Positions 26,901 through 35,173 of a stretch of DNA of 64,000 bases are shown in pieces. Each line of letters starts with the position of its first letter. Position 1 is the stretch's first letter. Both the position numbers and the translations under genes were made by a program. The notes below the pieces were generated by a model. It did not search any database, was not told the DNA's origin, and saw nothing but the letters and a program-made list of their open reading frames with translations. Where the stretch lies: positions 1 through 64,000 of the forward strand of contig MENI01000021.1 in the NCBI GenBank assembly GCA_001768195.1, read 5' to 3'. This DNA comes from Bacteroidetes bacterium GWA2_40_15. GTDB taxonomy: Bacteria; Bacteroidota; Bacteroidia; Bacteroidales; VadinHA17.

Positions 26901-27445
26901 ACCAGCAGAAATTCTCCACCTTTATTATTGAGAATATAAATATGATTTTTGAAGCCAAAAACAATATCCTCGTCACCATCGTTATCATAATCAGCCACAT
27001 CAGTTGAAGTGAAGCCGTATTTGTCGAAATTGTTTAAATCCGGAATTATAGTTTTCTGGAAAATATCACCACCCTTATTTTTGTACAACGTGGTGCCCTG
27101 AAAAAAGTCAAGGTCATCATCATTGTCATAGTCGATCCATATTGCCCCCATTCCGTAAGTACCGGGGACATTAATATTAGTAAATGATAGACCGCCGTCA
27201 TTCCTGTATATTACAGTGCCGGAACTGTTCAATAAGATATCAAGGTCACCGTCATTGTCATAGTCACCCCATTTGATATTGGAGAATCCGTCAGTACCCA
27301 AATCGATCGCAGAATCTGTGAACTGAGGGAACGCAACTGAAGGTAAGAGGAATAACAGAGTTCCCAGCGAAAAGATTTGAAGTTGAAGCTTAATTAAATG
27401 AACATTGAATTCCGGGAGGCAGAGAACCGATGAAACTGTCTTCAT
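20984..27445 (-). CDS. Giant T9SS-secreted protein with three seven-unit FG-GAP propellers (paralog 1)
   Basis: A 2153-residue cell-surface or secreted protein. The start is placed at 27445 (MKTVSSVLCLPEF, then the hydrophobic signal SLGTLLFLLPSVAFPQ), because an ATG at 27535 lies within the promoter. Three blocks of seven FG-GAP/VCBS units, each with a Ca-binding DYDNDGDLD-type loop, lie at about residues 55-350, 585-905 and 1065-1365; seven units per block fits one seven-bladed propeller each. Each block is followed by a fibronectin-III-like domain ending in YYWRVQAINNSYKGSD or a variant. Then come two PKD domains (WEWDFGDGES, LWNFGDGG) at 1505-1665, about five Ig-like domains with the motif FCEGDSV, and a type A sorting domain IYPNPTTGLFTIEMNNNVFG to the end. 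It is a close paralog of the next gene. Adhesion or glycan binding is likely; no catalytic domain is seen. Confidence 0.9.
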   Translation of the reverse strand: MKTVSSVLCLPEFNVHLIKLQLQIFSLGTLLFLLPSVAFPQFTDSAIDLGTDGFSNIKWGDYDNDGDLDILLNSSGTVIYRNDGGLSFTNINVPGTYGMGAIWIDYDNDDDLDFFQGTTLYKNKGGDIFQKTIIPDLNNFDKYGFTSTDVADYDNDGDEDIVFGFKNHIYILNNKGGEFLLVDQGLLGGNEIGGTYMNIKWLDADNDGHYDLLSSKLHKNNSNNIFEQDLNFIPYESAYKLTTADYDSDGDMDVLYYGSSVPLILRENTSGQFSEATPVSLQGLSWIQVIRSGDLDNDGYIDLIVMTGNTAKLCVNNGNGEFTVTSYNFGVGGVWDASLGDYDDDGDLDFLISGSGFTKLFRNDYNNPNNAPSVPSSLTANISGNSVIFSWDRSTDSNTPSAALTYNLCLINTDTNDTIKSPSADIDTWNLFKPETGNTQNNNFCTMPGIRPGNYKWTVQSVDNSFLGSAFASFNTFQILNYSTIAPPSKQILKPDESGTTLTVVESSPAGRIWSYGIYPGGPYNNNLTGQTADSYTPDFLEDGRYFIVCKSKISSDTIISNEVMVEVVPFSETVVSEIPFYRGGTIKAGDYDGDNDLDLLFTGNQGTKIFKNTNNTYTALNLTYSLFNGDAAWCDLNKDNKLDAIVMGSTEEYGSTTAETRIFINQGADVFNEMSHSIQGLAYGSLDVGDYDHDGDQDILICGKTTEPVTKIYRNDGNGLFTDTKTKIIQVTDGVARWGDYDNDSDLDIFISGTDFSGNPFSGLFKNNPDNSFTQVNSLFRIGKYSFAEFGDYDNDGDLDILLAGLHSSTVIPTVYKNLGNDQFSEIPLTEDMRYNCVKWIDYDNDGLLDVLLIGNDWYSLLYAEYSRTHKILRNFGNDTFREITYKRAKVDNDQRVCVADLDNDSDLDILQSSYDYNTDGRQISFYENESYRDKTLPLPPSGLKATRRGKEIVLSWNKPSNSAGLSVTYDIMVGTNPDFIDIVTPMSDTTSGYRMVACPGFINDTSYSLTLTEKGTYYWRVQAINNSYKGSDFSATGVFEIGEFFVEIPNPFIQVRYDTDCDWGDFDNDGDQDLLLCGQYYAGDWKSFTHVYENLGNKSFNAIPAFKIDNSRINCAEWIDVDNDNDLDICVSDFYTGFSIYENDGDGNFNSVFNYPSSFYKFSYGDYNNDGLVDFLMYGMFLQNEGSFSFSYKSRDVNYQSVSNMRDLDNDMDLDFFAIYNVDFRLFRNVNSYFNIIPMNLPEFYADYTDFDTGDLDNDGDIDIIITGITKDELKFSILLRNENNMSFSRMDAFIRGTQYGAVSLGDYDNDDDLDILLSGNSFSVITKIYENKGNFNFEEMDYNIAGEWQGTNSWSDFDEDGDLDLLIIGTAEGYAGQSKLYVNELNIPASPVYPPDSLASENAGYGIILSWQDSLNTGVSYNVRVWTLAGAYDITSPMSDLATGKRKVTRMGNANHNLRYQLDSLAVGTYYWSVQAVNSAFKGSDWAPEQTFTISVINAGFSADTVCAGFTTQFTDDTYTTGETITRWEWDFGDGESDNVQDPVHLYSAAGNYSVKLVVKAGIYTDSITKTVVVKAVPVTGFTLTTVCQGTPTAFTNSTVASGISITSWLWNFGDGGSSNQQNPGVHGYLNPGDYTVTLWAYADNGCSAFFRDTAIVGSYPVASIAASGPLVFCKGDSVILSVSKNKNYSYNWMLEETSIAEGDSNRYTAKISGKYSVGITNNIGNCTSTSIKANVAALNAPTPPLITAGGKVKFCEGDSVVLSVVSTTGNHYQWKRDGGAVGADTSQFTARSSGFYSLTVFNSSGCFVNSTNNVNVTVNPTPVIPTVSISGPTQFCEGESVNLSVSLSEGITYSWHNQDGALTGAVSNSFAATLTGEYFLEIQNSDGCRSKTVPVGVIVGRMPLKPDIETGSYTEGKCLGETPIRLSVDNAITGYNYKWFRNGASVADTSFIEGFLKPGQYYVEVQDGECTNDSDSLNVWFKDAPPKPFIYAKGPTVWYLTSSIITALKYKWYYNGTLISGADDYLYIANQNLGKYNLSISNDGVCYTISDTLTIPEVTGIDDADPFEAMRIYPNPTTGLFTIEMNNNVFGELIIDIFSQNGSKVLNIKFEKTTEHFSSQIDLSGHSKGMYLINLSIDKFKAVRKVMVE

Positions 27446-27534
27446 AAGAATCCAGTTTAAGTATAAAATGTAATACAATACGCCACTTGGATTAAATGGC
27501 ATCAGGATCCAGAGTCGGGGAAGTTTAATCTGCA

Positions 27535-27566
27535 ATAAGTTAAGACAAAATCAGAAAGGGTGCAAA
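27535..27566 (-). promoter_or_regulatory. Promoter of T9SS paralog 1
   Basis: On the minus strand TTTG (27566-27563), spacer of 20, TAACTTAT (27542-27535). The same layout, TTTG-N20-TAnnTTAT, precedes paralog 2. Leader about 90 bases. Confidence 0.5.
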
Positions 27567-27574
27567 TTTATTTT

Positions 27575-27777
27575 CAGGTTCACCGGCGCAACGGCACAAT
27601 GGCACAATGGCACAACAGAAAATCTTGCTCAGAGCTCAGAGCTCAGTTTTAGGGGCTCTGTGCTCTGCGCCCTATGCCCTGAGCCCTCACTCCACCATCA
27701 CCTTCCTCACCGCCTTTTTTAAGTAATCAGTGATCGGTAATCGGTCTGAATACCGATTACCGAATACCGATTACTTA
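27575..27777. repeat. Stacked repeat tracts enclosing a 30-base sorting-domain scrap
   Basis: From left: a tandem of GGCACAAT words (27585-27615), CAACAGAAAATCTTGCTCAG, GAGCTCAGAGCTCAG, CTGTGCTCTGCGCCCTATGC, then at 27686-27716 a minus-strand scrap KAVRKVMVE plus stop, then GTAATCGGT and ACCGAATACCGATT words up to the stop codon of paralog 2. Two generations of the same repeat-plus-sorting-domain module seem to be stacked here. Confidence 0.7.
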
Positions 27778-30700
27778 TTAATCCACCAGAATCTTCCTTG
27801 CTGCTTTAAACGCATCTATCGATAAGTTGATTAAGTACATCCCCTTCGACTGCCCTGAGAGGTCAATCTGGGCCGAGAAATACTCTGTAGTTTTATCGAA
27901 TTTTATGTTGAGAGCTTTGCTGCCATTCTGAGTAAAGATATCAATCACAAGCTCTCCGAATACATTGTTATTCATTTCGATAGTGAACATTCCTGTGGTC
28001 GGGTTTGGATAGATCTTCACATCCTCAAACAGATCAATATCTTCAGTACCCACTATCCCTGTCGGTATTCTCAATGTGTCGCTGAAGGCAAAACAGGAGT
28101 TATCATCCGAGATGCTTAACCTGTATATTCCGAGGTTTTGCCCTGCTACATAAACCTTTTTGCCATCAGCCTCAGGAATATGAATGCCATTATAATACCA
28201 TTTGTAATATTTTGCATTTGAAGCGGTAGAGATGTACCATACGCTTGGCCCCCTGGCTATGATATCAGGTTTTGGAAGAGACTCTATGAAATCGATATTA
28301 ACTGAATCGCGGGAACTTGTACATATATCTAAATTGGCTTCCAGATAATAATTACCGTCCTCCAGTATCTCTATTGATACAGCATTGCTTATTGGAGCCT
28401 CATTTTTGTACCACTGGTAATTATATCCTTCAATTACATCATCCACGCTGAGCTTAGGTGGTGATTCACCAAGGCACATGTTTTTGGTGTAGCCACTCTT
28501 ATCAATGGCAGGCTTAAGAGGTTTTTCACGGACTTCGATAGTTACGGCTTCGGTTGTGACTTTGCATCCTGATGCATTTGAAACTTCGAGTTTGTATTCC
28601 CCTGAGCTGGTCACAGTATAGCTGTTTGCAATAGTGCCACCTATTGGTCCGTCTGCGTTTTTCCATAAGTAGGAGTACCCTGTGGTAATAGGGATGCTCA
28701 GGATGGCACTCTCTCCTGAACAGAATTTCTTTTTACCCTCCAGACCAAGAGCCCCAACTACCGGGAGAGGATTAACAGTAACAGTAACTGAGTTTGTTGA
28801 AGAGACAGAACAACCAGTGCTGTTTGAAATAACCAGGTTATATGTACCTGTGCTTTTAGCAATGAACAGGTTTGAATCTGCACCGATAGCTCCATTATTT
28901 AGTCTCCACTGGTAAGTATAGCCTGGTGTATTGGTAACATTCAGAACCACAGAATCGCCCTGGCAGAAAGTAAGATTTCCTGTTGCAGTTATTACCGGGG
29001 CAGCCGGGGCATTCAAAGCAGTAACAGTTAGCGCAGATGAGACTGTTGTACAGTTGCCTTTTGAACTGACTATTTCTGATGTATAGTTTCCTGTCAGTTT
29101 TGCAACGAATCTGCTCGAATCGGCACCTGTGATATCTGTACCACCAATTTTCCATTTATAGAGATAATCTGCATTGTATGGCACGGTAAGTGTTACACTG
29201 TCACCTTTGCAGAAAGTCAGGGGAGCATTGGCTGTGACAGCGGCAACAGGGTAACTGCCTACTGTGACAGTTTTTGTGATCGAGTCTCTGCAGCCGTTAG
29301 CTGCAAGGGCTTTGAGTAGAACGGTATAGTCGGCAGCCCCTAGATAACCATGGACTGGTGGTTGTTCTGAAAGTGACATTTGGCCATCACCGAAGTCCCA
29401 GTACCATGATGATATTGTGAGTCCGTTCTTATTGGTTGTATTTGTAATGGTCGCCGCGGTTCCCTGGCATACCGCAGGAGCTGAAAAATCGGCTGAGGGT
29501 TTTTGTTTAACCGTTACAATTTGCTCAAGTGAATCCTTAACTCCGCCTGTGCTTGAAACAACCAGTTTAACATTATAATTTCCGCCATCGGGGAAAGTAT
29601 GAACAGGATTGCGTGTTGTTGAAATACTTCCATCTTTGAAATCCCATTTCCAGGCTGCGATACCATCAGTGGCAACAGACTGGTCTGTAAAATGGGTAGC
29701 ATAGCCGGCACAAACTATATCAGTTGAGAAGAATGCCTGTACATTCTTCACTTCAAAGGAATCAACTGCAGACCATGCACCTCCGCTGTATGCCTGATCA
29801 ACTGCCTGAACTCTCCAGTAATATTTGCCGCTTACCATATTCTTCATAAGGAAGGCTGTATCAAGTTGTGCATTGCCGGTTTTTGGTATTTTCCGGAAGC
29901 CGGTGTTTAATGAATGTGAGGAAGTAACATCTTCATTGTCTGATGTTGTGCCAATCCTGACATTGTAAAAAAGTGTAGAGTATTGAGTTTCATCGGTTTT
30001 TACCGGATCCCATCTTAGATTTATTCCTGATGGAGACCGGACTGCATTAAGTGATTCAGGCGCATCAGCAGGGGTATTAGATTTGAACGCTCCAGATCTC
30101 ATAAACAGGTTATTCTTGTAAAGCTTGCAGATATCGCCCCATTTATTGACCATTATATCTATATCACCATCATTATCATAATCACACCATTCAAGTCCTT
30201 CCACCTGTGTAAAATTAAATGAACCATCATTTAGTTCTGTAAAAGATACACCGTTATAATTCTTAAAGATAATTGCCGATCCTGCAAAATTTGAGAATAA
30301 TATATCAATAAAACCATCATTATCATAATCACCCCAGATAACACACCCAAAAGAGCTGTATCCGTAGTTTTTTGAAAGAATCTGGGCAAAGGAACCACCA
30401 GTGTTTTTATAAGCATAGAGAGTCCCCGGGGTTGTCATTGCAAGATCCATATCCCCGTCATTGTCATAATCTGCCCAGTCTGCTGTTGCTTCCCAGAGAT
30501 CCGGAAAATCAATAGCGGTCTGCCAGGTAAATGAATTATTTCCACCATTCCTGTAAATTCTTGAGAAACAATTAGTGTAGACATCATAGTCCAAAGAACC
30601 GGTAAGATGAATATCAAGGTCACCATCATTATCATAATCCACCCATTTAACTTCACTTCTGAATACTCCGGGAAGATTTAACTGATCCTGTGCAGTAAAT

Positions 30701-33700
30701 GTCTTATTGCCATTGTTCCTGTAAATAATTGTAACTGGATTGAAATAGGGATCATCACCCGTCGCCCCTGTAAGTATAAAGTCAAGATCACCATCATTGT
30801 CATAATCTCCCCAATCGGCTGCGCTGTAGTATACGGCCTGGATCGAGATCTGAACCTGTTCTGTGAAAATCCCGGCTCCGTCATTCTGGTAGATTTTAGT
30901 ATAAGCAGGAAGGAAGGCAGGACCGTAGTTTAAAGCACCTGTAATGAGCAGGTCAAGATCTCCGTCATTGTCATAATCACCCCAATTGGCAGATCCATAT
31001 CTTCCACCGGTGAATACTGCCTGAGTTACATGGCTGAATGAATTGTCTCCATTGTTTTTATAAAGCCTGGCAGAGCTTCCAGGAATAATAACGTCAGTAA
31101 AACCATCATTATCATAATCACCCCATTCGTATCTTCCAAATTCAGGCGAGGTGAGTGTAATACTGGTCTGTTCCGAGAACAATCCTGTACTGAACACACC
31201 AGGATTACCATTCACAAGCGTGGTGAAGTATTGTTCACTTCCCGGATTTCCGATGTACTCAATAACATGAAAGCTATAATCCGTTTTGTACTTCAATCCG
31301 GTAACGATCACACTGTCATTTCTTCCATTAGATACGCAAAACCACTCTGTAGATCCGATCTGCTCCCCATATCCGAACTCAACATCCTGAAGATAGGTAT
31401 TGTTGTTAACAGGAACTGCAGTTCCTGTAGAACCCTCTTTACAAAACACAATACATCTGTACCCGTTTCCTCTTTCCCATTTCAGAAGCAGACTGTTTGA
31501 GGTAATTATCTTGGCAGTAAGGTTGGTAGCCTGAACAGGAACTATTGAAAAACTTGACTCTTCGGAAAATGAGCCTCCCTTGAGACTGTTATCTACTGCT
31601 TGTACGCGCCAGAAATAGTTACCCAGAGGGATATTCCTGAGAGTATATGTTGTATCAAGATTTGCATTCCCCATCTGGGATATTTTCCTGATACCCGCAG
31701 ATGAAGAATGAGGGGAAGCAACATCAATTGCCCCGGACGTCTTCCCTACTTTAATATTATAGCTTATACCGGGATATGGAGTATTGTCAGTCCGGACGCT
31801 CTTCCAACTGAGTACTACATCAGATTTCATTACAGTATCTTTAGGTGATTGAGGAGCCGGAGGTGTCGGATTAGTACTTGTGGTTATATCGTTTCTGTAT
31901 ACTTTGGTGAAGGCACTGTCGATGCTTAGGCCAATGATTACTATATCCAGGTCACCGTCATTGTCGTAATCCCCCCATCTTGGTGCACTGAATCCGGCAG
32001 GTGTTATTGTACAATCACTGTCTTCGATGAAGGTATTGTCCCTGTTATTCTTATATATTGTGGTAAAGGGCACATACATACCCTTGAATCCTGTTATAAT
32101 TAAATCAAGATAACCGTCGTTATCATAATCACCCCAGACTCCGTCACCGTATTGTGACTGGCCCAGAATAATCTGGTCCTGAAAAGTGAAAGTATTATCT
32201 CCATCATTTCTGTAGATCCGGTTCTGCATACTTGATATCGTAAGCAAATCAAGATCACCATCATTATCATAGTCACCCCATCTTACTTTTGATATAGAAT
32301 TTGTAAGATCGGTTATTTTAGTAAATTTCCCGTTTCCGGTGTTTCTGTATATACTTGTAGCATAGCTCAAGTCCAGTTTAATGCCTGAGATTGCCAGGTC
32401 GAGTAATCCATCATTGTCAAAATCGCCCCAGTCTGTAGATCCGTACCTGACCCCCTCAATATTATGATTTGACATTTCAGTCAATGTGGCACCGTCACCG
32501 TTGTTCCTGTATATCTTTGTTACACAGGCAAAACTTCCGGCCTCCCCGGTTATTATCAGATCAAGGTCTCCATCATTATCGTAATCTCCCCAGTCGACTG
32601 ATCCGTAGGAAGCCCCGGTTATAGATGTTCCAGAAAGTAGAGTAAATGTGCCGTTACCATTATTTTTGGAAATCGCACCGGAAGAGTAATCCAGATGAGC
32701 AATATCAATGTTTCCATCATTATTAAAGTCACCACAGTCTCCAAACTGACCCGTACCCAGGGTAACTGTAACCTTAGAAAAAGTGCCGTTTCCATTATTC
32801 TTATAAACATACTGACCCATGGGACCTGTAAGGTAAATATCAAGGAAATTATCATTATCAAAATCAAACCAGAAGATATCGTAAGACTGGCTAAAACCTA
32901 ATGAAGAGCTGATTACTGATTTGAGAGGTGTTTCTGTTAATTCCGTGAAAACCCCTGTTTTAAATGTTATATTGTTATCAGCCGTGACCTCATTGTAATA
33001 TTGTTCTGACCCTGCTCCTCCGGTAAATTCCATCACCTGTACAACATAATCGGTTAACGCATTCAACGATGTTATTTTAACATAATTCAGCGATCCTTTA
33101 TACACACAATACCAGCCTGTTGAACCTATCTGTGTTCCCGCACCGAAAGATGATGAAGCAATATAAGTAGAATTATTTGATGGTGAAGCAGTTCCTGAGG
33201 TACCGGCTTTGGCAAAAACAATGCAATTGTCTCCGTTGCCTCTCGACCAGGAAACCATTGCTTCCTTTCCTCCCTTGTTTTTTAAAGTAAGGCCACTGGC
33301 CTGATAAGATATAGAATAAGTAAATTCGCCTTCTGCTGAAAAAGGTCCTCCGATAAAACTATTGTCGACAGCCTGGACTTTCCATTTATAGGTTCCTTTT
33401 TTAATATTTCTCAGACTAAATTCATTATTATACTGGCTATTGCCAATTGACGCGATCTTTCTGAAGCCTGATGAGGACAAGGACATTGGATTTACAATAT
33501 CTATACCGTTTGTTAAAAACCCTGCAAGAATATTATAAGTCAACGAACTTGTATTATCTGTCAGAACCGGATCCCATCTAAGTGTTACAGTATTTCCTGT
33601 GGATAGGTAAGTAAGTCCCGTAGGTGCTGCCGGAACAGGATTAACAGTGGGTGACAGGTTTTTATAAATCTTGCATATTTTAACAGGGCCCTTCTTGCCC

Positions 33701-34821
33701 GAGATAATAATATCCAAATCACCGTCATTGTCATAATCTCCCAGATCAACTGATCCTTCACTAATTCCATCTATACTTAAACCAGTAAGGTTTGTAAATG
33801 TATTATTTCCATTATTGAGATAAATTTCCGTTAGATCATTATTATTATTACCGGTCAGAATGACATCAAGGTCTCCATCGTTATCCATATCGGCCCAGTT
33901 GCCTGTAGCTTTAGATAAATTTGTAAAACCTGTACCTGATTGATATGAAAAAGTACCATTGCCATTATTTTTATAAAGATTGGTGCTACCTCCTGCCAAT
34001 AATAAATCGGGATACCCGTCATTATCGTAATCACCCCAGTCATTTGTTCCCCCGCTTGCACCATATATATTTAATGATGTTTGTTCAATAAAAGAATCAT
34101 TACCCTGGTTCTGATATAATGCAAAGCCGTTGACATTGCCTGAAAGAAGGATATCCAGATCACCGTCATTATCATAATCGATAAACCTGGTCATGCTGTA
34201 AGTCTCTCCATTTAAAGAAACCGCCGACTGTTCATCGAAAAGGAAATTACCTCTGTTTTTCAGAAGCCTGGATGCAACACTGTTCACTACAATCAGATCA
34301 GGATCTCCATCATTGTCATAATCACCAAAGTCAAAAGAAGTACCACCCTGAAAAGTGACATATTCCATTCTGTATTTACGGAAAAATGACCGTGTATACT
34401 GGTCCGGTCCCTCATTCCTGTATATATTCAATTCATAACCTCCGTTTGCATTTTTCCCGTTGAACACGATATCAAGATATCCATCATTATCAAAATCAAC
34501 CCAGGCTGACAGATAATTATCACCATAACTAATGTAAGCTGAAGGCAGGGCAGGTGTGAAAACATTGCCAATATCAGTGAAAGTATTGACAGGATAGTTG
34601 TTTCTGAAGACCTTTAATATAGCATTATTATCAGTACCACCTCCTGATATAAGAGCATCGAGGTCCCCGTCATTATCATAATCACCCCAGGTTGTCGAAC
34701 CGTTTGAAATCACAGGAAGCACTATGCCTGTATGTTCATCAAAAGTCTGACCTTTTAGATTTATGGCAGCCAGGGAAAATACTAAAACCACAACCTGCCA
34801 TCTCAGAAATAAAATTTTCAT
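27778..34821 (-). CDS. Giant T9SS-secreted protein with three seven-unit FG-GAP propellers (paralog 2)
   Basis: A 2347-residue paralog of the preceding gene with the same plan. Signal peptide MKILFLRWQVVVLVFSLAAI with cleavage after NLKGQ. Seven FG-GAP units at about residues 45-365 (WGDYDNDGDLDALIS to LGDYDNDGDLDIIIS), seven at 650-960 and seven at 1230-1555. Between blocks sit fibronectin-III-like domains (WDPVLTDNTSSLTYNILAG) and an additional domain with SRGNGDNCIVFAKAGTSGT that paralog 1 lacks, occurring twice. Two PKD domains at about 1694-1854 (WKWDFKDGSIS, WYWDFGDGQMS), about five Ig-like domains, then the sorting domain IYPNPTTGMFTIEMNNNVFG ending KAARKILVD. The tandem arrangement with divergent interiors but near-identical ends suggests duplication with later homogenisation of the C-terminus. 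Confidence 0.92.
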   Translation of the reverse strand: MKILFLRWQVVVLVFSLAAINLKGQTFDEHTGIVLPVISNGSTTWGDYDNDGDLDALISGGGTDNNAILKVFRNNYPVNTFTDIGNVFTPALPSAYISYGDNYLSAWVDFDNDGYLDIVFNGKNANGGYELNIYRNEGPDQYTRSFFRKYRMEYVTFQGGTSFDFGDYDNDGDPDLIVVNSVASRLLKNRGNFLFDEQSAVSLNGETYSMTRFIDYDNDGDLDILLSGNVNGFALYQNQGNDSFIEQTSLNIYGASGGTNDWGDYDNDGYPDLLLAGGSTNLYKNNGNGTFSYQSGTGFTNLSKATGNWADMDNDGDLDVILTGNNNNDLTEIYLNNGNNTFTNLTGLSIDGISEGSVDLGDYDNDGDLDIIISGKKGPVKICKIYKNLSPTVNPVPAAPTGLTYLSTGNTVTLRWDPVLTDNTSSLTYNILAGFLTNGIDIVNPMSLSSSGFRKIASIGNSQYNNEFSLRNIKKGTYKWKVQAVDNSFIGGPFSAEGEFTYSISYQASGLTLKNKGGKEAMVSWSRGNGDNCIVFAKAGTSGTASPSNNSTYIASSSFGAGTQIGSTGWYCVYKGSLNYVKITSLNALTDYVVQVMEFTGGAGSEQYYNEVTADNNITFKTGVFTELTETPLKSVISSSLGFSQSYDIFWFDFDNDNFLDIYLTGPMGQYVYKNNGNGTFSKVTVTLGTGQFGDCGDFNNDGNIDIAHLDYSSGAISKNNGNGTFTLLSGTSITGASYGSVDWGDYDNDGDLDLIITGEAGSFACVTKIYRNNGDGATLTEMSNHNIEGVRYGSTDWGDFDNDGLLDLAISGIKLDLSYATSIYRNTGNGKFTKITDLTNSISKVRWGDYDNDGDLDLLTISSMQNRIYRNDGDNTFTFQDQIILGQSQYGDGVWGDYDNDGYLDLIITGFKGMYVPFTTIYKNNRDNTFIEDSDCTITPAGFSAPRWGDYDNDGDLDIVIIGLSIDSAFTKVYRNDITTSTNPTPPAPQSPKDTVMKSDVVLSWKSVRTDNTPYPGISYNIKVGKTSGAIDVASPHSSSAGIRKISQMGNANLDTTYTLRNIPLGNYFWRVQAVDNSLKGGSFSEESSFSIVPVQATNLTAKIITSNSLLLKWERGNGYRCIVFCKEGSTGTAVPVNNNTYLQDVEFGYGEQIGSTEWFCVSNGRNDSVIVTGLKYKTDYSFHVIEYIGNPGSEQYFTTLVNGNPGVFSTGLFSEQTSITLTSPEFGRYEWGDYDNDGFTDVIIPGSSARLYKNNGDNSFSHVTQAVFTGGRYGSANWGDYDNDGDLDLLITGALNYGPAFLPAYTKIYQNDGAGIFTEQVQISIQAVYYSAADWGDYDNDGDLDFILTGATGDDPYFNPVTIIYRNNGNKTFTAQDQLNLPGVFRSEVKWVDYDNDGDLDIHLTGSLDYDVYTNCFSRIYRNGGNNSFTWQTAIDFPDLWEATADWADYDNDGDMDLAMTTPGTLYAYKNTGGSFAQILSKNYGYSSFGCVIWGDYDNDGFIDILFSNFAGSAIIFKNYNGVSFTELNDGSFNFTQVEGLEWCDYDNDGDIDIMVNKWGDICKLYKNNLFMRSGAFKSNTPADAPESLNAVRSPSGINLRWDPVKTDETQYSTLFYNVRIGTTSDNEDVTSSHSLNTGFRKIPKTGNAQLDTAFLMKNMVSGKYYWRVQAVDQAYSGGAWSAVDSFEVKNVQAFFSTDIVCAGYATHFTDQSVATDGIAAWKWDFKDGSISTTRNPVHTFPDGGNYNVKLVVSSTGGVKDSLEQIVTVKQKPSADFSAPAVCQGTAATITNTTNKNGLTISSWYWDFGDGQMSLSEQPPVHGYLGAADYTVLLKALAANGCRDSITKTVTVGSYPVAAVTANAPLTFCKGDSVTLTVPYNADYLYKWKIGGTDITGADSSRFVAKLTGNYTSEIVSSKGNCTTVSSALTVTALNAPAAPVITATGNLTFCQGDSVVLNVTNTPGYTYQWRLNNGAIGADSNLFIAKSTGTYNLVISNSTGCSVSSTNSVTVTVNPLPVVGALGLEGKKKFCSGESAILSIPITTGYSYLWKNADGPIGGTIANSYTVTSSGEYKLEVSNASGCKVTTEAVTIEVREKPLKPAIDKSGYTKNMCLGESPPKLSVDDVIEGYNYQWYKNEAPISNAVSIEILEDGNYYLEANLDICTSSRDSVNIDFIESLPKPDIIARGPSVWYISTASNAKYYKWYYNGIHIPEADGKKVYVAGQNLGIYRLSISDDNSCFAFSDTLRIPTGIVGTEDIDLFEDVKIYPNPTTGMFTIEMNNNVFGELVIDIFTQNGSKALNIKFDKTTEYFSAQIDLSGQSKGMYLINLSIDAFKAARKILVD

Positions 34822-34847
34822 AACATTCAGGTTTAAGGATTGAGGCT

Positions 34848-34879
34848 ATAATATACAAATTTCATTGGATTTAGTCAAA
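34848..34879 (-). promoter_or_regulatory. Promoter of T9SS paralog 2
   Basis: Minus strand: TTTG (34879-34876), spacer of 20, TATATTAT (34855-34848), 27 bases before the start codon. Confidence 0.45.
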
Positions 34880-34959
34880 TTTATTTATACTGTTCTGTCT
34901 TGCAGACAGTATGTTGGAATAATGAAAATGGGGCGTGGTATATTATGTGAGGTAGGTGG

Positions 34960-35130
34960 AAGAAAGTTCCAGGTTCGATCGTTCGATGGTTTGACTGCTC
35001 CGTAATACTCTGTGCTCTCGGTGTCTCCGTGGTTGAAGTAAATAGCGTAACGGCGCAATGGCCCAACGGCTCAATAGAGCACCGTCGCACTGTCATACCG
35101 TCGGCCCGTCACCCCTCCGCCCCGAAATAC
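34960..35130. repeat. Word-like repeat tract between paralog 2 and the DUF4143 gene
   Basis: Contains TTCGATCGTTCGATGG, CTCTGTGCTCTCGGTGTCTC, GTAACGGCGCAATGGCCCAA, CGGCTCAATAGAGCACCG and CCGTCGCACTGTCATACCGT. It makes up half of the 352-base gap upstream of paralog 2. The GGCGCAATGG word is shared with the tract at 27585. No sorting-domain scrap is seen here. Confidence 0.6.
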
Positions 35131-35173
35131 ATAAATATTATTCAACTTATAGTTGTAATCCTGAATATGAAGC

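Noticed and set aside
27446-27535. Upstream ATG at 27535 as the start of T9SS paralog 1
   Set aside because: It overlaps the -7 box of the promoter, and the extra 30 residues would place a non-signal sequence before the true signal peptide.
21000-34800. FG-GAP units as tandem DNA repeats or a recombination array
   Set aside because: Repeat units are similar in protein but well diverged at DNA level in codon use and spacing; no identical long units were seen.
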